From the NCBI GenBank assembly GCA_943324925.2, contig CALPNL020000033.1, positions 1 to 13,926 of the forward strand: a DNA stretch of 13,926 nucleotides, given 5' to 3'. A model generated the notes under the pieces. That model had not been told where the DNA came from, did no database searches, and saw only the letters and a list, made by a program, of their open reading frames with translations. The translations under genes and the position numbers were made by a program. This DNA is from Chitinophaga pinensis (GTDB lineage Bacteria; Bacteroidota; Bacteroidia; Flavobacteriales; Flavobacteriaceae). Position 1 is the first letter of the stretch. Every line of letters starts with the position of its first letter. Of this stretch, positions 13,822-13,926 are shown piece by piece.

Positions 13822-13926
13822 ATGAAAGAAAAGATGAGTTCAGAAAAAGAAGCCAAATTAAAAGCCCTCCAACTTACATTAGACAAATTAGACAAGACTT
13901 ATGGTAAGGGAACCGTAATGAAAATG
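13822..13926 (+). CDS. recA: Recombinase RecA, N-terminal fragment
   Basis: Only the first 35 codons lie in the window, and the frame is open at the right edge. The translation from the second in-frame ATG (13834) reads SSEKEAKLKALQLTLDKLDK and then TYGKGTVMKM, the start of RecA, including the conserved DK.YGKG.vM segment that precedes the ATPase core. RecA forms filaments on single-stranded DNA for recombination and repair. The first ATG (13822) adds only MKEK; the second may be the true start, as homologues often begin MSSEKE. A promoter candidate and dyad lie just upstream. Confidence 0.93.
   Translation, partial: MKEKMSSEKEAKLKALQLTLDKLDKTYGKGTVMKM

Overview
The window is low in G+C and densely packed. 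It looks like a chromosomal segment of a Flavobacteriaceae-type bacterium (phylum Bacteroidota). The evidence for this is the product sequences (haem enzymes, soluble acyl-ACP desaturase, RecA N-terminus), the A-rich regions in front of start codons in place of Shine-Dalgarno motifs, and promoter candidates of the Bacteroidota form TTG-N(17-23)-TAnnTTTG.

Left half (1-6161, minus strand): a haem biosynthesis operon read hemA-hemC-hemD-hemE-hemF-[four-helix-bundle gene]-hemB, with hemB cut by the window edge. It converts glutamyl-tRNA towards protoporphyrin: GluTR, porphobilinogen deaminase, uroporphyrinogen III synthase, uroporphyrinogen decarboxylase, O2-dependent coproporphyrinogen oxidase and porphobilinogen synthase. 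A promoter candidate lies directly upstream of hemA. The next step after GluTR (hemL) is not in the window.

Middle (6162-11178, plus strand): a 226-bp divergent control region, then an AraC/PchR-like regulator, hemH (ferrochelatase), a HemJ-type membrane protein (candidate protoporphyrinogen oxidase), a membrane histidine kinase with no response regulator beside it, and an enoyl-CoA hydratase. The last four genes are closely spaced and probably cotranscribed. Together the two divergent units supply nearly the whole haem pathway, with a regulator between them.

Right part (11180-13686, minus strand): an HD-domain phosphohydrolase, a soluble acyl-ACP desaturase followed by a strong hairpin terminator, and a PlsC-type acyltransferase. 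The last two suggest a membrane-lipid pair. The window ends in the first codons of recA on the plus strand.

The most unusual feature is a family of about 35-bp arrays with a 7-bp period and an (A/T)GCT core. They fill four consecutive spacers of the hem operon (hemD/hemE, hemE/hemF, hemF/four-helix gene, four-helix gene/hemB). The arrays share an internal unit order, so they look homologous. The copy on the hemB side of the four-helix-bundle gene is inverted relative to the other three, so this gene is bracketed by inverted copies. The arrays supply or adjoin the stop codons of the upstream genes, and three of them end 6-7 nt before the next start codon. This may be a small mobile or repeat-propagating unit built around a four-helix-bundle (23S rRNA intervening-sequence-protein family) gene.
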